Part shown: one piece after another, positions 35,916 through 45,107 of the stretch
Layout: every line of letters starts with the position of its first letter
Position numbering within the stretch: the first letter of the stretch is position 1
Source: an uncultured Prochlorococcus sp.
GTDB taxonomy: Bacteria > Cyanobacteriota > Cyanobacteriia > PCC-6307 > Cyanobiaceae
Assembly: GCA_902620895.1 (NCBI GenBank)
Contig: CACNJU010000012.1
Location: forward strand, 1 to 46,645
Reading direction: 5' to 3'
Length of the DNA: 46,645 bases
Program-made: the position numbers and the translations under genes
Notes under the pieces: model-generated
Told to the model about the DNA's origin: nothing
The model's database searches: none
The model's input: the letters and a program-made list of their open reading frames with translations, nothing else

Positions 35916-36866
35916 TTAATTATTTTTAATTTTTGAATTTTTATAAATTTTAATCATTTGAATAATTCCATCATCTAATGAAATTTTTGGTTTGAAGTTT
36001 AATTCATTAATTTTAGTAATGTCTAATAGTTTACGGGGCATTCCATTTTCTTGAGTTGAATTCTCCCATCTTATATCTCCCTTATATCCAGCGAAATATG
36101 CAACTTTCTTTGCAAGATCTTTAATTGATATATCTTTCCCTGAACCGACATTGACATGATCACTTGAATTCCATTTCTCTAGAAGTAATAAAAAAGCATC
36201 AGCAGCATCATCTACATGAAGAAATTCTCTCATTGCTTCTCCCGTGCCCCATAACATTTCGCAATCCCTAGATTCTTCAACTGCGTCAACAAATCTTCTA
36301 ACTAAAGCCGCTAAAACATGAGAATTGTTTTTATCAAAATTATCATTAGTTCCATAGAGATTACATGGCATTGGGCAAATACATTTCATACCGTAACTCT
36401 GACTATAAAATTGTGCTAATTTTAATCCGCTTATTTTGGCTAATGCATAACCTTCATTTGTTGGTTCCAAAGGACCATGCATTAAATAGTCTTCAAAGAT
36501 AGGTTGAGGTGCCTCCCTTGGATATATACAAGAGCTTCCTAAAAACAAAAATTTTTTTACTCCACTTATAGCAGCAGAGTTTAAAACGTTATTTTGAATC
36601 ATCAAGTTTTGATATAGGAAATCTGCCTGTTTTGTCCTATTTATTCTGATTCCACCAACCTTAGCAGCAGCCAAAATAACAATGGAAGGTTTGTTAAATT
36701 GAAAAAATTCTGTAACTTGTACTTGATTCACTAAATCAAGCTCAGATCTTTCAGCAGTTATTATTTTATATTTTTTATTTGCTTTTAATTTCCTCAATAT
36801 TGCTGAACCAACCATACCATTATGGCCTGCAATAAAGCATTTCTCGGAAGCATTTGAATCCATCAA
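35916..36866 (-). CDS. fcl: GDP-L-fucose synthase-like epimerase/reductase (Fcl or ColC)
   Basis: An extended short-chain dehydrogenase, 316 aa, with GxxGxxG NADP-binding loop GHNGMVG (14-20), Ser112-Cys113 (GSSCIYP), the catalytic Tyr140 and Lys144 (YALAKISG), and His183 (NNSHVLAALVRRF), the full set known for GDP-fucose synthase. It 3,5-epimerises and reduces GDP-4-keto-6-deoxymannose to GDP-L-fucose, or, as ColC, GDP-4-keto-3,6-dideoxymannose to GDP-L-colitose. The two cannot be separated by sequence here. The adjacent ColD-like gene on the same transcript favours the colitose role. Confidence 0.88.
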   Translation of the reverse strand: MMDSNASEKCFIAGHNGMVGSAILRKLKANKKYKIITAERSELDLVNQVQVTEFFQFNKPSIVILAAAKVGGIRINRTKQADFLYQNLMIQNNVLNSAAISGVKKFLFLGSSCIYPREAPQPIFEDYLMHGPLEPTNEGYALAKISGLKLAQFYSQSYGMKCICPMPCNLYGTNDNFDKNNSHVLAALVRRFVDAVEESRDCEMLWGTGEAMREFLHVDDAADAFLLLLEKWNSSDHVNVGSGKDISIKDLAKKVAYFAGYKGDIRWENSTQENGMPRKLLDITKINELNFKPKISLDDGIIQMIKIYKNSKIKNN

Positions 36867-37082
36867 GAACTATTTAATTTAATTAATTAAGAATTTATCA
36901 TTATATCAAAATTTATAATAGGATATTGAGATTGAACATATTGGTATTTTTTTAGAAATTGATTTAAAAATTATATTCATAATTAAGATAACTTTATTTT
37001 TTATACAAAGTTATCCTCCATTAGTTTTTTTTTTCATTAAGTAATAGGATTTAATAAATTACTTTATTAGATAAAGATAGTC

Positions 37083-38249
37083 ATGAATATTTTAATTTGC
37101 ACTTCAAATTCTTTTAGTGTGCCCTGTGCTGCATTAAATCGTTTGAATTTATTATCTGATGCTCTAAAAAAATTTAATAATAATGTTTTCCTTTGTGGCT
37201 TTAATTACATTAACAATGATTTTGCAATAAGAAAGAACAAGGTTATTTGTAATTTACCTAAAAAACATTTTTTCCTCCCAAAAGCATTTGATACGAACTT
37301 AAGAGCATCAATTTTTTATAAGAAAAATTTATCAAAACTAATAAAAAGACTAAATATAGAAATTATTATTGTTTACTCCACATTTTCAACTTTAATAGAT
37401 CCAATAAATTCAATCTGTCATAAACACAATATAAAATGTGTTGTTGATTGTGGAGAACGAATGCCAATCACTCCTAGAACTTTATTAAATGGAGTATTTT
37501 ACATGCAAACAAAAGCCCTATTAAGTAGCTTTCATAATATTGATGGATTTATAGTTCTTACTCCAAAATGGGAAAAATTTGCAAAATCTCTTGGGAAGAA
37601 ATCAGTATTATTTCCAGCTTTATTGCCTCGATTTGAAAAATCAAATAATTTCCAATCAACCTCTAAAAATGAATTAAAAAGGTTCCGAATCATATTCATG
37701 GGAAGATTATTTCGCAGAGAAATGCCCATGGTTTTAATTAAGGCTGTTGATATAGCTAATCAAAAAGGCTTATCAACTGAATTAATAATCATTGGGAATC
37801 AAGGATCTACATTATTTGAAAGGCTTTTATTACGAAACGTAATTAATAATGTAAAAAAAAATAAATATATCAAAACAACAGGTTTTTTATCCAATGTCAA
37901 AAAGGCAAAGTTATTGGATACAGCAAACTGCTTTGTTCATCTTCGTAAAGATGATAAAGAAACAGCTCATGTATTCCCAACTAGATTACCGGAATATTTT
38001 GCAACATCAAAACCAGTAATATTGACAAAAGTAGAGCCCTTTTCATTATTATTTAAACATAAAAAAGAAGTTTTTTTTATTCCTAAAACTTTGAAACCTG
38101 AAGATCTTGCCAATGCCTTCTTGGAGCTAGGAGATAATAAAAATCTTTCATTAAGGATTGGAATAAATGGTAATAAATATGCGTCAAAATACTTATCAAG
38201 TAATTATATAGGCAAGAAAGTAAATAAATTTTTAAAGGAACTAATCTGA
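37083..38249 (+). CDS. GT4-like glycosyltransferase, 388 aa
   Basis: A GT-B glycosyltransferase with an N-terminal Rossmann half (MNILICTSNSFSVPCAALNRLNLLSDALKKF) and a C-terminal half with IIFMGRLFRREMPMVLIKAVDIANQKGLSTELIIIGNQG and DTANCFVHLRKDDKETAHVFPTRLPEYFATSKPVILTKVEPF. The E-containing donor motif is weaker than in canonical GT4 (RLPEYFATSKPV). Sugar donor and acceptor are unknown. It lies in the surface polysaccharide region, followed by the GMC oxidoreductase gene on the same strand. Confidence 0.85.
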   Translation: MNILICTSNSFSVPCAALNRLNLLSDALKKFNNNVFLCGFNYINNDFAIRKNKVICNLPKKHFFLPKAFDTNLRASIFYKKNLSKLIKRLNIEIIIVYSTFSTLIDPINSICHKHNIKCVVDCGERMPITPRTLLNGVFYMQTKALLSSFHNIDGFIVLTPKWEKFAKSLGKKSVLFPALLPRFEKSNNFQSTSKNELKRFRIIFMGRLFRREMPMVLIKAVDIANQKGLSTELIIIGNQGSTLFERLLLRNVINNVKKNKYIKTTGFLSNVKKAKLLDTANCFVHLRKDDKETAHVFPTRLPEYFATSKPVILTKVEPFSLLFKHKKEVFFIPKTLKPEDLANAFLELGDNKNLSLRIGINGNKYASKYLSSNYIGKKVNKFLKELI

Positions 38250-38437
38250 GGAATTGAACATAATTAAGATTAATATATCTAAATATTAGGAATAATAAAT
38301 ATCGTTTTTTTTAATTTTTTCTATTAAATAATCTATTATAAATACTTTTTGATATTAATATTTGAAATAAGATTTATTTGATTTGTTTTTATAGTAAATT
38401 TTATTTAGCCAATTCTATTTGTTGCAATTTCAAAATT

Positions 38438-39844
38438 ATGATTGAATTTGATTATGTAATTATTGGTTCTGGAGCAGTTGGATCTACTTTAGCTAACCAA
38501 CTCTCCGCAATTAGTAAAGTTGCCCTAATAGATATTGGAACTAAACCTAAAGGGAATAGAAAAAGATTAATCTCTGCTCCTTACATAAATAATGCATCAA
38601 AAGATTTTAGTCACGGGATCTCAGGAGTCTTTGGAGGGTTGACTGCAGCCTGGAAGGGTAAGACTTATTTATTAACTGAAAAAGAGAATAAAAAATGGCC
38701 AATTGAATATTCTGAATTTGTTGAAAACTCAAAAGAGTTAGCTTTAGAAATGAATATACCCCATGATCATATTAATTTTCGTGAGGAAATTGATAACAAA
38801 GCTTTTTATCATAGATCAATTAGATTAGGAAGGCTAAATCTATTTAACTACTTTAAAATTGCAAAAAATAAAAATATTACTTGCTTTGAAAAAAGTACCA
38901 TTTATGACTTTAAATACAAACAGGATATAAATAAAATTACTAACTTATCTATAATCAATACTCTTGGCCAAGAAACAAATATAAAAGTCACTAAGGCTTT
39001 GATATTATCAGCTGGCGGAATAGGTAATATCCCCCTTTATAAAAAATTTATAGAAAGAATTTTACCTAATAAAAAGTCTCTTGATAAATTTAATTTATTA
39101 GAACAACCCCATTTAAGTATTGGCAAGATAAGAAAGGATTGTAATCCAAGAATCAGGAAACCCTTCAAAGAAGTTATTAAAGGATTAGCCTCAGAAGATT
39201 GCCTAGTAGTAGGAGGTGAAAGTGATACGTATGCTTTTCAAATATCTGATGTAAATATTGGAACACAAATTTACAGAAGATTAGTAACTAGATTCAAAAA
39301 TAATATATTATCTAATTCTTTAATTCTTTTATTAAGATTATTAATTGGTATAAATAATAAGATTAGAAAATATTTTTTCAAAATCAGAACCTCTTTTAAT
39401 GAAAATATTGGAAGTATTGAAATTTGGTTTGAAGATACAGAAAAGAATAATTCAATAGTAACTATATCTTCTAAAAAATGGTTCAAAAAAAGTTTGAATA
39501 AATTGAATATTAATTACAATTTTTCAAAGAAAAACTTTTTAACTTTGAAATCTGAATTAGAGAAATACACAAATGGTGAAATATATGATTTTAAAAATCA
39601 AGAACTTAACACTAGCAAAATATATGTTGGTCCCAAACCTGGATGCTCAACTCCAATAAAATCCAATCCAGACGAAGGAGAAGTGAATATTGACTTGCAA
39701 ATTAAAGGCATTGAAAATCTTTATACCCTTGGATTAAATATTTATCCAGCAATAGGATTTACTAATCCAACTTGGACTTTAATGGTTTTAGCAAAAAGGC
39801 TTTCAAAACATTTGAAAAGAAAATATATGTTTAAAATAATATAA
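38438..39844 (+). CDS. GMC-type FAD-dependent oxidoreductase, 468 aa
   Basis: An FAD enzyme of the glucose-methanol-choline family. The start at 38438 gives MIEFDYVIIGSGAVGSTLANQL, the dinucleotide-binding GxGxxG at the very N-terminus; a longer in-frame extension to 38378 adds only an unconvincing Cys-rich tail. FAD-binding continues with LIDIGTKPKGNRKR and GGLTAAWKGKTYLL. The C-terminal GMC_oxred_C pattern is IKSNPDEGEVNIDLQIKGIENLYTLGLNIYPAIGFTNPTWTLMVLAKRLSKHLK. Substrate unknown; in this cluster a sugar or sugar-lipid oxidation is plausible. It converges with the HisF-like gene. Confidence 0.85.
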   Translation: MIEFDYVIIGSGAVGSTLANQLSAISKVALIDIGTKPKGNRKRLISAPYINNASKDFSHGISGVFGGLTAAWKGKTYLLTEKENKKWPIEYSEFVENSKELALEMNIPHDHINFREEIDNKAFYHRSIRLGRLNLFNYFKIAKNKNITCFEKSTIYDFKYKQDINKITNLSIINTLGQETNIKVTKALILSAGGIGNIPLYKKFIERILPNKKSLDKFNLLEQPHLSIGKIRKDCNPRIRKPFKEVIKGLASEDCLVVGGESDTYAFQISDVNIGTQIYRRLVTRFKNNILSNSLILLLRLLIGINNKIRKYFFKIRTSFNENIGSIEIWFEDTEKNNSIVTISSKKWFKKSLNKLNINYNFSKKNFLTLKSELEKYTNGEIYDFKNQELNTSKIYVGPKPGCSTPIKSNPDEGEVNIDLQIKGIENLYTLGLNIYPAIGFTNPTWTLMVLAKRLSKHLKRKYMFKII

Positions 39845-39855
39845 TTAATATGTAA

Positions 39856-40647
39856 TTAACCTAAATTATTGAAGTCAGGCCACTTAGCTAATTCAACTCC
39901 GCTTTCTCTGCATATATTCCTAGCTTTACATAAAGAATCTCCAATAAAATTTAGTAAATGAGCTATACCTAAAGCATCAATATAATCATTTTTAAGGCTT
40001 TCTTTAATATCAATAATTTTTCCGATCCCACCAGCAATAATGTAAGGAGTTTTTGATTTTTCTTTAAGCAATTTAACTAAGTTCATATCTAGACCATTAC
40101 CTGTGCCATCTTGATTAATAGAATTAATATATAATTCGCCTATATCTTTTAAAATATCATTTCTAGCTAAGAAGTCTTCTAAAGAACCGATTAAATTTTC
40201 TCCATTTTCTGTATAAATTTTAAATTCATTCTCTATTCTAAGAATATCTAAAGATCCTATAAGACATTGCTTACCATACACTTTAGAAATCTCGTGTGCT
40301 AAATATGGCTTCCTAAAAATTGCCGTATTTAAAGATACTTTGTCAGCGCCTGAATTAAATAATAAGCTTGCATCCTCAATTGTATTAATACCTCCACCTA
40401 CAGTAAGTGGGACAAATATATTTTCAGCTAATTTATTGACGACTTCGCAGAATTGTTTTTTATCTTTTTTATCTCTGCTTACATCAAAAATTAATAATTC
40501 ATCAATATGAAATGAAACATTATCGAAATTATAGTTTTTCTTCAACCAATTAAAATCCCCTATTGACTGTAATCTAAAGTTTCTACTCAAAACAAACATA
40601 CCTGAACTATATAAGAGGGTAAAGATTATCCTTTTTTTTGGCTTCAT
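39856..40647 (-). CDS. HisF-like subunit of a sugar amidotransferase system
   Basis: A (beta-alpha)8 barrel of the HisF family, 263 aa, with VPLTVGGGINTIEDASLLFNSGADKVSLNT and TPYIIAGGIGKIIDIKESLK. The catalytic aspartate of true HisF in CLDVKDG is replaced: the segment reads RIIFTLLYSSGMFVLS, placing Leu12 at that site. The DGTGNG loop is retained. This is typical of the HisF2/WbpH-type proteins that pass ammonia from a HisH-like glutaminase to a WbpG-like enzyme, and not of histidine biosynthesis. Overlaps the HisH-like gene by 4 bases. Confidence 0.85.
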   Translation of the reverse strand: MKPKKRIIFTLLYSSGMFVLSRNFRLQSIGDFNWLKKNYNFDNVSFHIDELLIFDVSRDKKDKKQFCEVVNKLAENIFVPLTVGGGINTIEDASLLFNSGADKVSLNTAIFRKPYLAHEISKVYGKQCLIGSLDILRIENEFKIYTENGENLIGSLEDFLARNDILKDIGELYINSINQDGTGNGLDMNLVKLLKEKSKTPYIIAGGIGKIIDIKESLKNDYIDALGIAHLLNFIGDSLCKARNICRESGVELAKWPDFNNLG

Positions 40648-41267
40648 AATTCCAGAAACAACTTTAAAAAACTTAATCCGTTTGATTGACTTTTTTCAGG
40701 ATGAAATTGGGTAGCGAATAAATTATCCTTTTGATAGAAGGAAATAAATCTATTTTTATATTCGCTATATCCTATAAGTGAATTATTATCTTTAGTTAGT
40801 TCTTTTAAACAAAATGAATGAATAAAATAAAAATCTTTTTTAATAGAAACCTTGTTTTTAAATATTGATTCCTTTGGAAAGCAAACTTCATTAAAACCTA
40901 TATGAGGCAATTTATAATCATCTGAACTCTCAAGCTTAACAACATCTGTTTTTATTAATCCTAAGCCATTAGTTTTTGTATTTCCCTCTTCGCTTGATTG
41001 GCATAAAATTTGCATACCTAGACATATTCCAAGAATTTTAGTTTTTTGATTTTTAGAAATATTGATTATTAATTTATCTAATGATCTAATTTTTAAATTT
41101 GTCATTGCTTTTCTAAATTCTCCTACTCCAGGGAGAATTATATGAGAGGAATCTAATATTTCATCCTCTGAAAAAGATATTTTTGAGCAATATCCTAATC
41201 TTCTTATCGCACTCGATATTGAATGTAAGTTGCCCATCCCATAATCAATAATTACTATTTTTTTCAT
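40644..41267 (-). CDS. HisH-like glutamine amidotransferase of the sugar amidination module
   Basis: A class I glutaminase, 207 aa: IIDYGMGNLHSISSAIRRL at the start, nucleophile Cys82 (ILGICLGMQILCQSSEEG), and His189-Pro-Glu191 (FATQFHPEKSQSNGL). It releases ammonia from glutamine. Being fused in operon order with an altered HisF and a WbpG-like ATPase, it should serve sugar amidination and not histidine biosynthesis. Its stop overlaps the HisF-like start by 4 bases and its start overlaps the WbpG-like stop by one base, so the three are translationally coupled. Confidence 0.9.
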   Translation of the reverse strand: MKKIVIIDYGMGNLHSISSAIRRLGYCSKISFSEDEILDSSHIILPGVGEFRKAMTNLKIRSLDKLIINISKNQKTKILGICLGMQILCQSSEEGNTKTNGLGLIKTDVVKLESSDDYKLPHIGFNEVCFPKESIFKNKVSIKKDFYFIHSFCLKELTKDNNSLIGYSEYKNRFISFYQKDNLFATQFHPEKSQSNGLSFLKLFLEL

Positions 41268-42388
41268 TAATTAATTTCTATTTTTAGTACCCATTTATCA
41301 TTTACTTTTTCAAGAATATCCTTATTTGCCCAAGAGTCTAAAACATACATAAAATCATTTTTATTCATCTCATAATAGTCAAGATATAATTCTAAAAACT
41401 GTTCTGGGAATATCCCATCATACAATTTTACTAGATTAATTCCCTGATCTCTAGATAAAGCACCTCTCCTTATTTCAATACAAGCATCTTGATTAGCCCT
41501 CCCAAACCCATATTTTAAAAACATTAAATACGTATGCAAAGCATATAAAGCTTGATCATTTTGTGAGAAATTTGTAAATGTCCCTTCGTTTACACTTTTA
41601 TTCTCCACTAGTCCACAGAACTCTTTTGCAACAAGATAATTTCTATATGGATCCCAGTTTTCAAAATATGACCAATGTGTAATTTCTAAATTAGATTCAT
41701 TCTGATCTTCTGGGAATTGGAATAGATTTATGTCCATTAATTTTTTATTACAAGCTTCTTCAAAAATATTTTGAAAACTTTTATAACTTTGATTTTCTAA
41801 ATAAATTTCCTTCATATATTTAAAGTTATAAATTGGATTATCTGCAGTTTCTGTAGAACCGCCATATTCAACCTCTCCATCTTCGCCATAAAATATTAGA
41901 TTAATTCCAAAATTTAAAGCTATTGATGGAGGTATAGTTTGAATCGCCGTAAGCCAACCATAATAGGGAAATCCAATTTCAATAAAACCTTTTTTATTAA
42001 AAAATTGCATTGTTTCTGGATTTATATTTACAGAAAATAGGGTATAACCACTATTAATAAATGATTCAATATTTTTCTTCCCAATTTCAAGTTGCAAGGG
42101 GGGAGTAACTGTTACACATAAAGGATTCATTCCATACTTATTCTTTAAATTATGCGCAACATAGCTCCCATCCTTTCCTCCACTTACTGGCACGACACAG
42201 TCAAACCTTCCATCAGAAGATCTATGTTTATCTAAAAGTGCCTTTAACTTACTTTCCCTAATATTCCAATCTAAATTATCTTTTTTATGTTTCCATTGAC
42301 AAGCATTACAATTGCCTGATTTATTAAATGTAATTCTTCTTCTGGTTGACATCGCAAGACAACTTTTGCACCAAAAGATTTTTTTCAT
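41267..42388 (-). CDS. N-acetyl sugar amidotransferase (WbpG/PseA-like), ATP PP-loop enzyme
   Basis: A 373-residue PP-loop ATP pyrophosphatase of the LPS N-acetyl-sugar amidotransferase family. N-terminal Cys7/Cys10 and Cys27/Cys30 (WCKSC, NCNAC) look like a zinc site. The PP-loop is SGGKDGS (69-75). Further family features are FYGEDGEVEYGGSTE and GRANQDACIEIRRGALSRDQG. With HisH- and HisF-like partners it is known in Pseudomonas to turn an acetamido group into an acetamidino group. The sugar it acts on here is not known; ManNAc3NAcA pathway genes are absent from the window. Confidence 0.88.
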   Translation of the reverse strand: MKKIFWCKSCLAMSTRRRITFNKSGNCNACQWKHKKDNLDWNIRESKLKALLDKHRSSDGRFDCVVPVSGGKDGSYVAHNLKNKYGMNPLCVTVTPPLQLEIGKKNIESFINSGYTLFSVNINPETMQFFNKKGFIEIGFPYYGWLTAIQTIPPSIALNFGINLIFYGEDGEVEYGGSTETADNPIYNFKYMKEIYLENQSYKSFQNIFEEACNKKLMDINLFQFPEDQNESNLEITHWSYFENWDPYRNYLVAKEFCGLVENKSVNEGTFTNFSQNDQALYALHTYLMFLKYGFGRANQDACIEIRRGALSRDQGINLVKLYDGIFPEQFLELYLDYYEMNKNDFMYVLDSWANKDILEKVNDKWVLKIEIN

Positions 42389-42456
42389 TTAGATCTTTAA
42401 TACTTAAATCAATCTATCATCTTGAGAATATGATTTGTCAAAATATAAAAAATCTA

Positions 42457-43899
42457 CTAATTATAAGAATTAACTAAAACTTTTTTTAAGCATTTGACAA
42501 TGTAACTAATATCATCTTTTTGTAAATTTACTGAAGTTGGCAAAGAAATTCCATGTTTAGAAATAAACTTGCTATTTGACAAATCTTTTGAGCATTTAAA
42601 TTTCTTATAAGGTGGCATTTCATTTAGTGGATAGAAAATCCTTCTAGTTTCAATACCATATTTAAAAAGTTCATTAATAACTCTATTTTTATCAAAATTC
42701 TTCTCAAGAATAATTGTATATAACCAATTTGAATGTTTTATAAATTTAATCTTTACAGGTTTTTGGGATATTCCATCACAATCATGAAGTAAAGATTCAT
42801 ACCAATATGATATTTTTATTTTTTTTTCTACAATACTTTTAAATCTTTCCAATTGCGCAAGACCTACTGCAGCTTGCATATTTGTAAGTCTATAGTTATA
42901 ACCTGAAAAATCATGCCAATATTTGATATCAGGATTCATTCCATGATCCCTAAGGATCTTACATTTTGAAGCAAAATTTTTATCTTTAAAAAGAACCATT
43001 CCTCCTTCACCAGTAGAAATTGTTTTATTACCAAAAAAGCTAAAAGTAGCGGCATCACCAAATACTCCAACAGGTTTCCCCTTAAAAACGCTTCCGATTG
43101 CTTCAGCACAATCTTCAATTAAATAAAGACCATATTTTAATGCAATTTGTTTAATCGATTCAATATCTGCAACTTGACCATAAAGATGAACTACCATAAT
43201 TGCTTTGGTTTTTGAAGTTATTAATGATTCAATTTCTGAAGATTTAATGCACCAAGTATTCTTATTAATCTCACAGAACACAGGATCAGCACCTGCCTGA
43301 ATAACAGCATTTGCACAAGCAGCGAAAGTAATATTCGGAACAATCACCTCATCTCCCATCCCAATATCAAGGGCCTTCAAAGATAAATGCAATGCACAAG
43401 TCCCATTAGAGACAGATAAAGAATATCTATTTAAGTGCAATTCACTAAAAAGCTTCTCAAACTTTTTTACGTATTGTCCTTGAGAGGAAATCCAATTAGT
43501 TTTCAAACAATCCTGTATATAATTCATTTCATTACCAGACAAATCTGGTTCTAAAAGTTGAATTCTATGAGTTTTAGTAATACTAGCTATGTCAACCAAA
43601 TTAAATTCATCATCTATCAAAGGTATGTATTTGATATCTTCTTTAAAAGAATCTCTAATTATTGAAGCAGCAGTTTGTACATGAAAATAAACAAATTTTT
43701 TGTTCATGATATCTGATATTTGACATTCTAAATTATTTTCTTTCAAAAAATATCTTCTTAAGTCGCCATCTGTTACCAACCCTAAGAGCTTTCTATTTTT
43801 AACTACAAAACAGATCCCACAACCATTTTTATTGATAACTGATAATGTCTCTTTAATGGTTTTTTTATATTCAATTATAAATCCCTTTATGGATTCCAT
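42457..43899 (-). CDS. CBS-domain pair fused to a perosamine-synthase-like DegT aminotransferase
   Basis: A 480-residue fusion. Residues 1-115 are two CBS domains (GCGICFVVKNRKLLGLVTDGDLRRYF; then KYIPLIDDEFNLVDIASI), which usually bind adenine nucleotides. Residues 116-480 are a complete PLP aminotransferase with NWISSQGQYVKKFEKLF, SNGTCALHLSLKALDIG, IEDCAEAIGSVFKG and the catalytic Lys292 in FFGNKTISTGEGG. The sequence pattern matches GDP-perosamine synthase (RfbE). It would aminate GDP-4-keto-6-deoxymannose to GDP-perosamine. The CBS fusion suggests nucleotide-dependent control. Other DegT substrates cannot be excluded. Confidence 0.83.
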   Translation of the reverse strand: MESIKGFIIEYKKTIKETLSVINKNGCGICFVVKNRKLLGLVTDGDLRRYFLKENNLECQISDIMNKKFVYFHVQTAASIIRDSFKEDIKYIPLIDDEFNLVDIASITKTHRIQLLEPDLSGNEMNYIQDCLKTNWISSQGQYVKKFEKLFSELHLNRYSLSVSNGTCALHLSLKALDIGMGDEVIVPNITFAACANAVIQAGADPVFCEINKNTWCIKSSEIESLITSKTKAIMVVHLYGQVADIESIKQIALKYGLYLIEDCAEAIGSVFKGKPVGVFGDAATFSFFGNKTISTGEGGMVLFKDKNFASKCKILRDHGMNPDIKYWHDFSGYNYRLTNMQAAVGLAQLERFKSIVEKKIKISYWYESLLHDCDGISQKPVKIKFIKHSNWLYTIILEKNFDKNRVINELFKYGIETRRIFYPLNEMPPYKKFKCSKDLSNSKFISKHGISLPTSVNLQKDDISYIVKCLKKVLVNSYN

Positions 43900-44012
43900 T
43901 TAAATATATCTTACAAACTAAGATTTAATAATAACACAATTTTTAATTTCCTTATTAAGACTAAATTTATAAAAAAAATTGAAAATATTTTAAGAAATTC
44001 AATTCTGAAAAA

Positions 44013-45107
44013 TTATCTAAGTTTCATTGAATCCATTTTTGCAATTTTCAAATCAGCATTTATCATTTCAGCAACTAAATCCTCTAAAGTTGATTTTGCC
44101 TCCCAGCCTAATTTTCTTTTTGCTTTTGATGGGTCTCCAAGTAGGGTCTGCACTTCAGCAGGTCTATAATAAACAGGATCTATCTTAACAACTTCCTCAC
44201 CATTATCGAGTCTAATCCCAACTTCTTTTATACCTTTACCTTTCCACTTTAACCCCCCCCAACCAATTTCGATTGCCGCTAACTCTAAAAATCTTCTAAC
44301 GCTCTCTTGTCTTCCAGTAGCAATTACAAAATCTTCTGGTTTTTTTTGTTGTAGCATTTGCCATTGCATTTCTACATAATCTCTTGCATGACCCCAATCC
44401 CTTAGAGAATTGATATTCCCAAGATAAATACATTTTTCAAGTCCTTCATTTATTCTGGCAAATCCCCTAGTAATTTTTCTAGTAACAAAAGTTTCCCCCC
44501 TTCTTGGAGATTCATGATTAAATAAAATACCATTACAAGCATAAATTCCATAAGCTTCTCTATAGTTGACTACTATCCAATATCCATACAATTTCGATAC
44601 CCCGTAAGGACTTCTTGGATGAAAAGCCGTTAACTCGTTTTGTGGTGATTCAGCTACTAAGCCATAAAGTTCACTTGTACTTGCCTGATAAATTCTGGTC
44701 TTATTTATAAGTCCAAGCATCCTAACGGCTTCAAGTATTCTTAAAGTTCCTAATGCATCACTATTAGCTGTATATTCAGGAGATTCGAAACTTACTGCTA
44801 CATGACTTTGAGCTCCTAAATTATAAATTTCATCAGGTTTAACAATTTCTATAATTCTGTAAATACTAGAACTATCAGTTAAATCGCCATAATGTAGATG
44901 AAATGTATTACGTTCTTTATGAGGATCTTGATATAAATGATCAATTCTTTCAGTATTGAATGAACTCGATCGCCTTTTTATCCCATGAACTATATACCCT
45001 TTTTCTAATAAAAATTCTGCAAGATAACTCCCATCTTGTCCTGTTATGCCGGTAATTAATGCGACAGGCTTTCGTTCGTTTTTATCCAATCTATAAGTCT
45101 CTAACAT
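44013..45107 (-). CDS. gmd: GDP-mannose 4,6-dehydratase
   Basis: An extended SDR, 364 aa, which converts GDP-mannose to GDP-4-keto-6-deoxymannose. NADP loop [15 protein letters not shown] (20-26), catalytic Thr144/Glu146 (QASTSELYG) and Tyr168/Lys172 ([10 protein letters not shown]) are all present. The Gmd-specific [17 protein letters not shown] and the [17 protein letters not shown] motifs also fit. It feeds the Fcl/ColC, ColD-like and perosamine-synthase-like enzymes in the window. It contains a run of eight G on the coding strand (44253-44260). It starts the minus-strand series with the CBS-aminotransferase gene. Confidence 0.97.
   Translation of the reverse strand: MLETYRLDKNERKPVALITGITGQDGSYLAEFLLEKGYIVHGIKRRSSSFNTERIDHLYQDPHKERNTFHLHYGDLTDSSSIYRIIEIVKPDEIYNLGAQSHVAVSFESPEYTANSDALGTLRILEAVRMLGLINKTRIYQASTSELYGLVAESPQNELTAFHPRSPYGVSKLYGYWIVVNYREAYGIYACNGILFNHESPRRGETFVTRKITRGFARINEGLEKCIYLGNINSLRDWGHARDYVEMQWQMLQQKKPEDFVIATGRQESVRRFLELAAIEIGWGGLKWKGKGIKEVGIRLDNGEEVVKIDPVYYRPAEVQTLLGDPSKAKRKLGWEAKSTLEDLVAEMINADLKIAKMDSMKLR

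Noticed and set aside
40644..41267. True histidine biosynthesis hisH
   Set aside because: Although the glutaminase motifs match, the partner HisF-like protein has lost the catalytic Asp and both are coupled to a WbpG-like gene.
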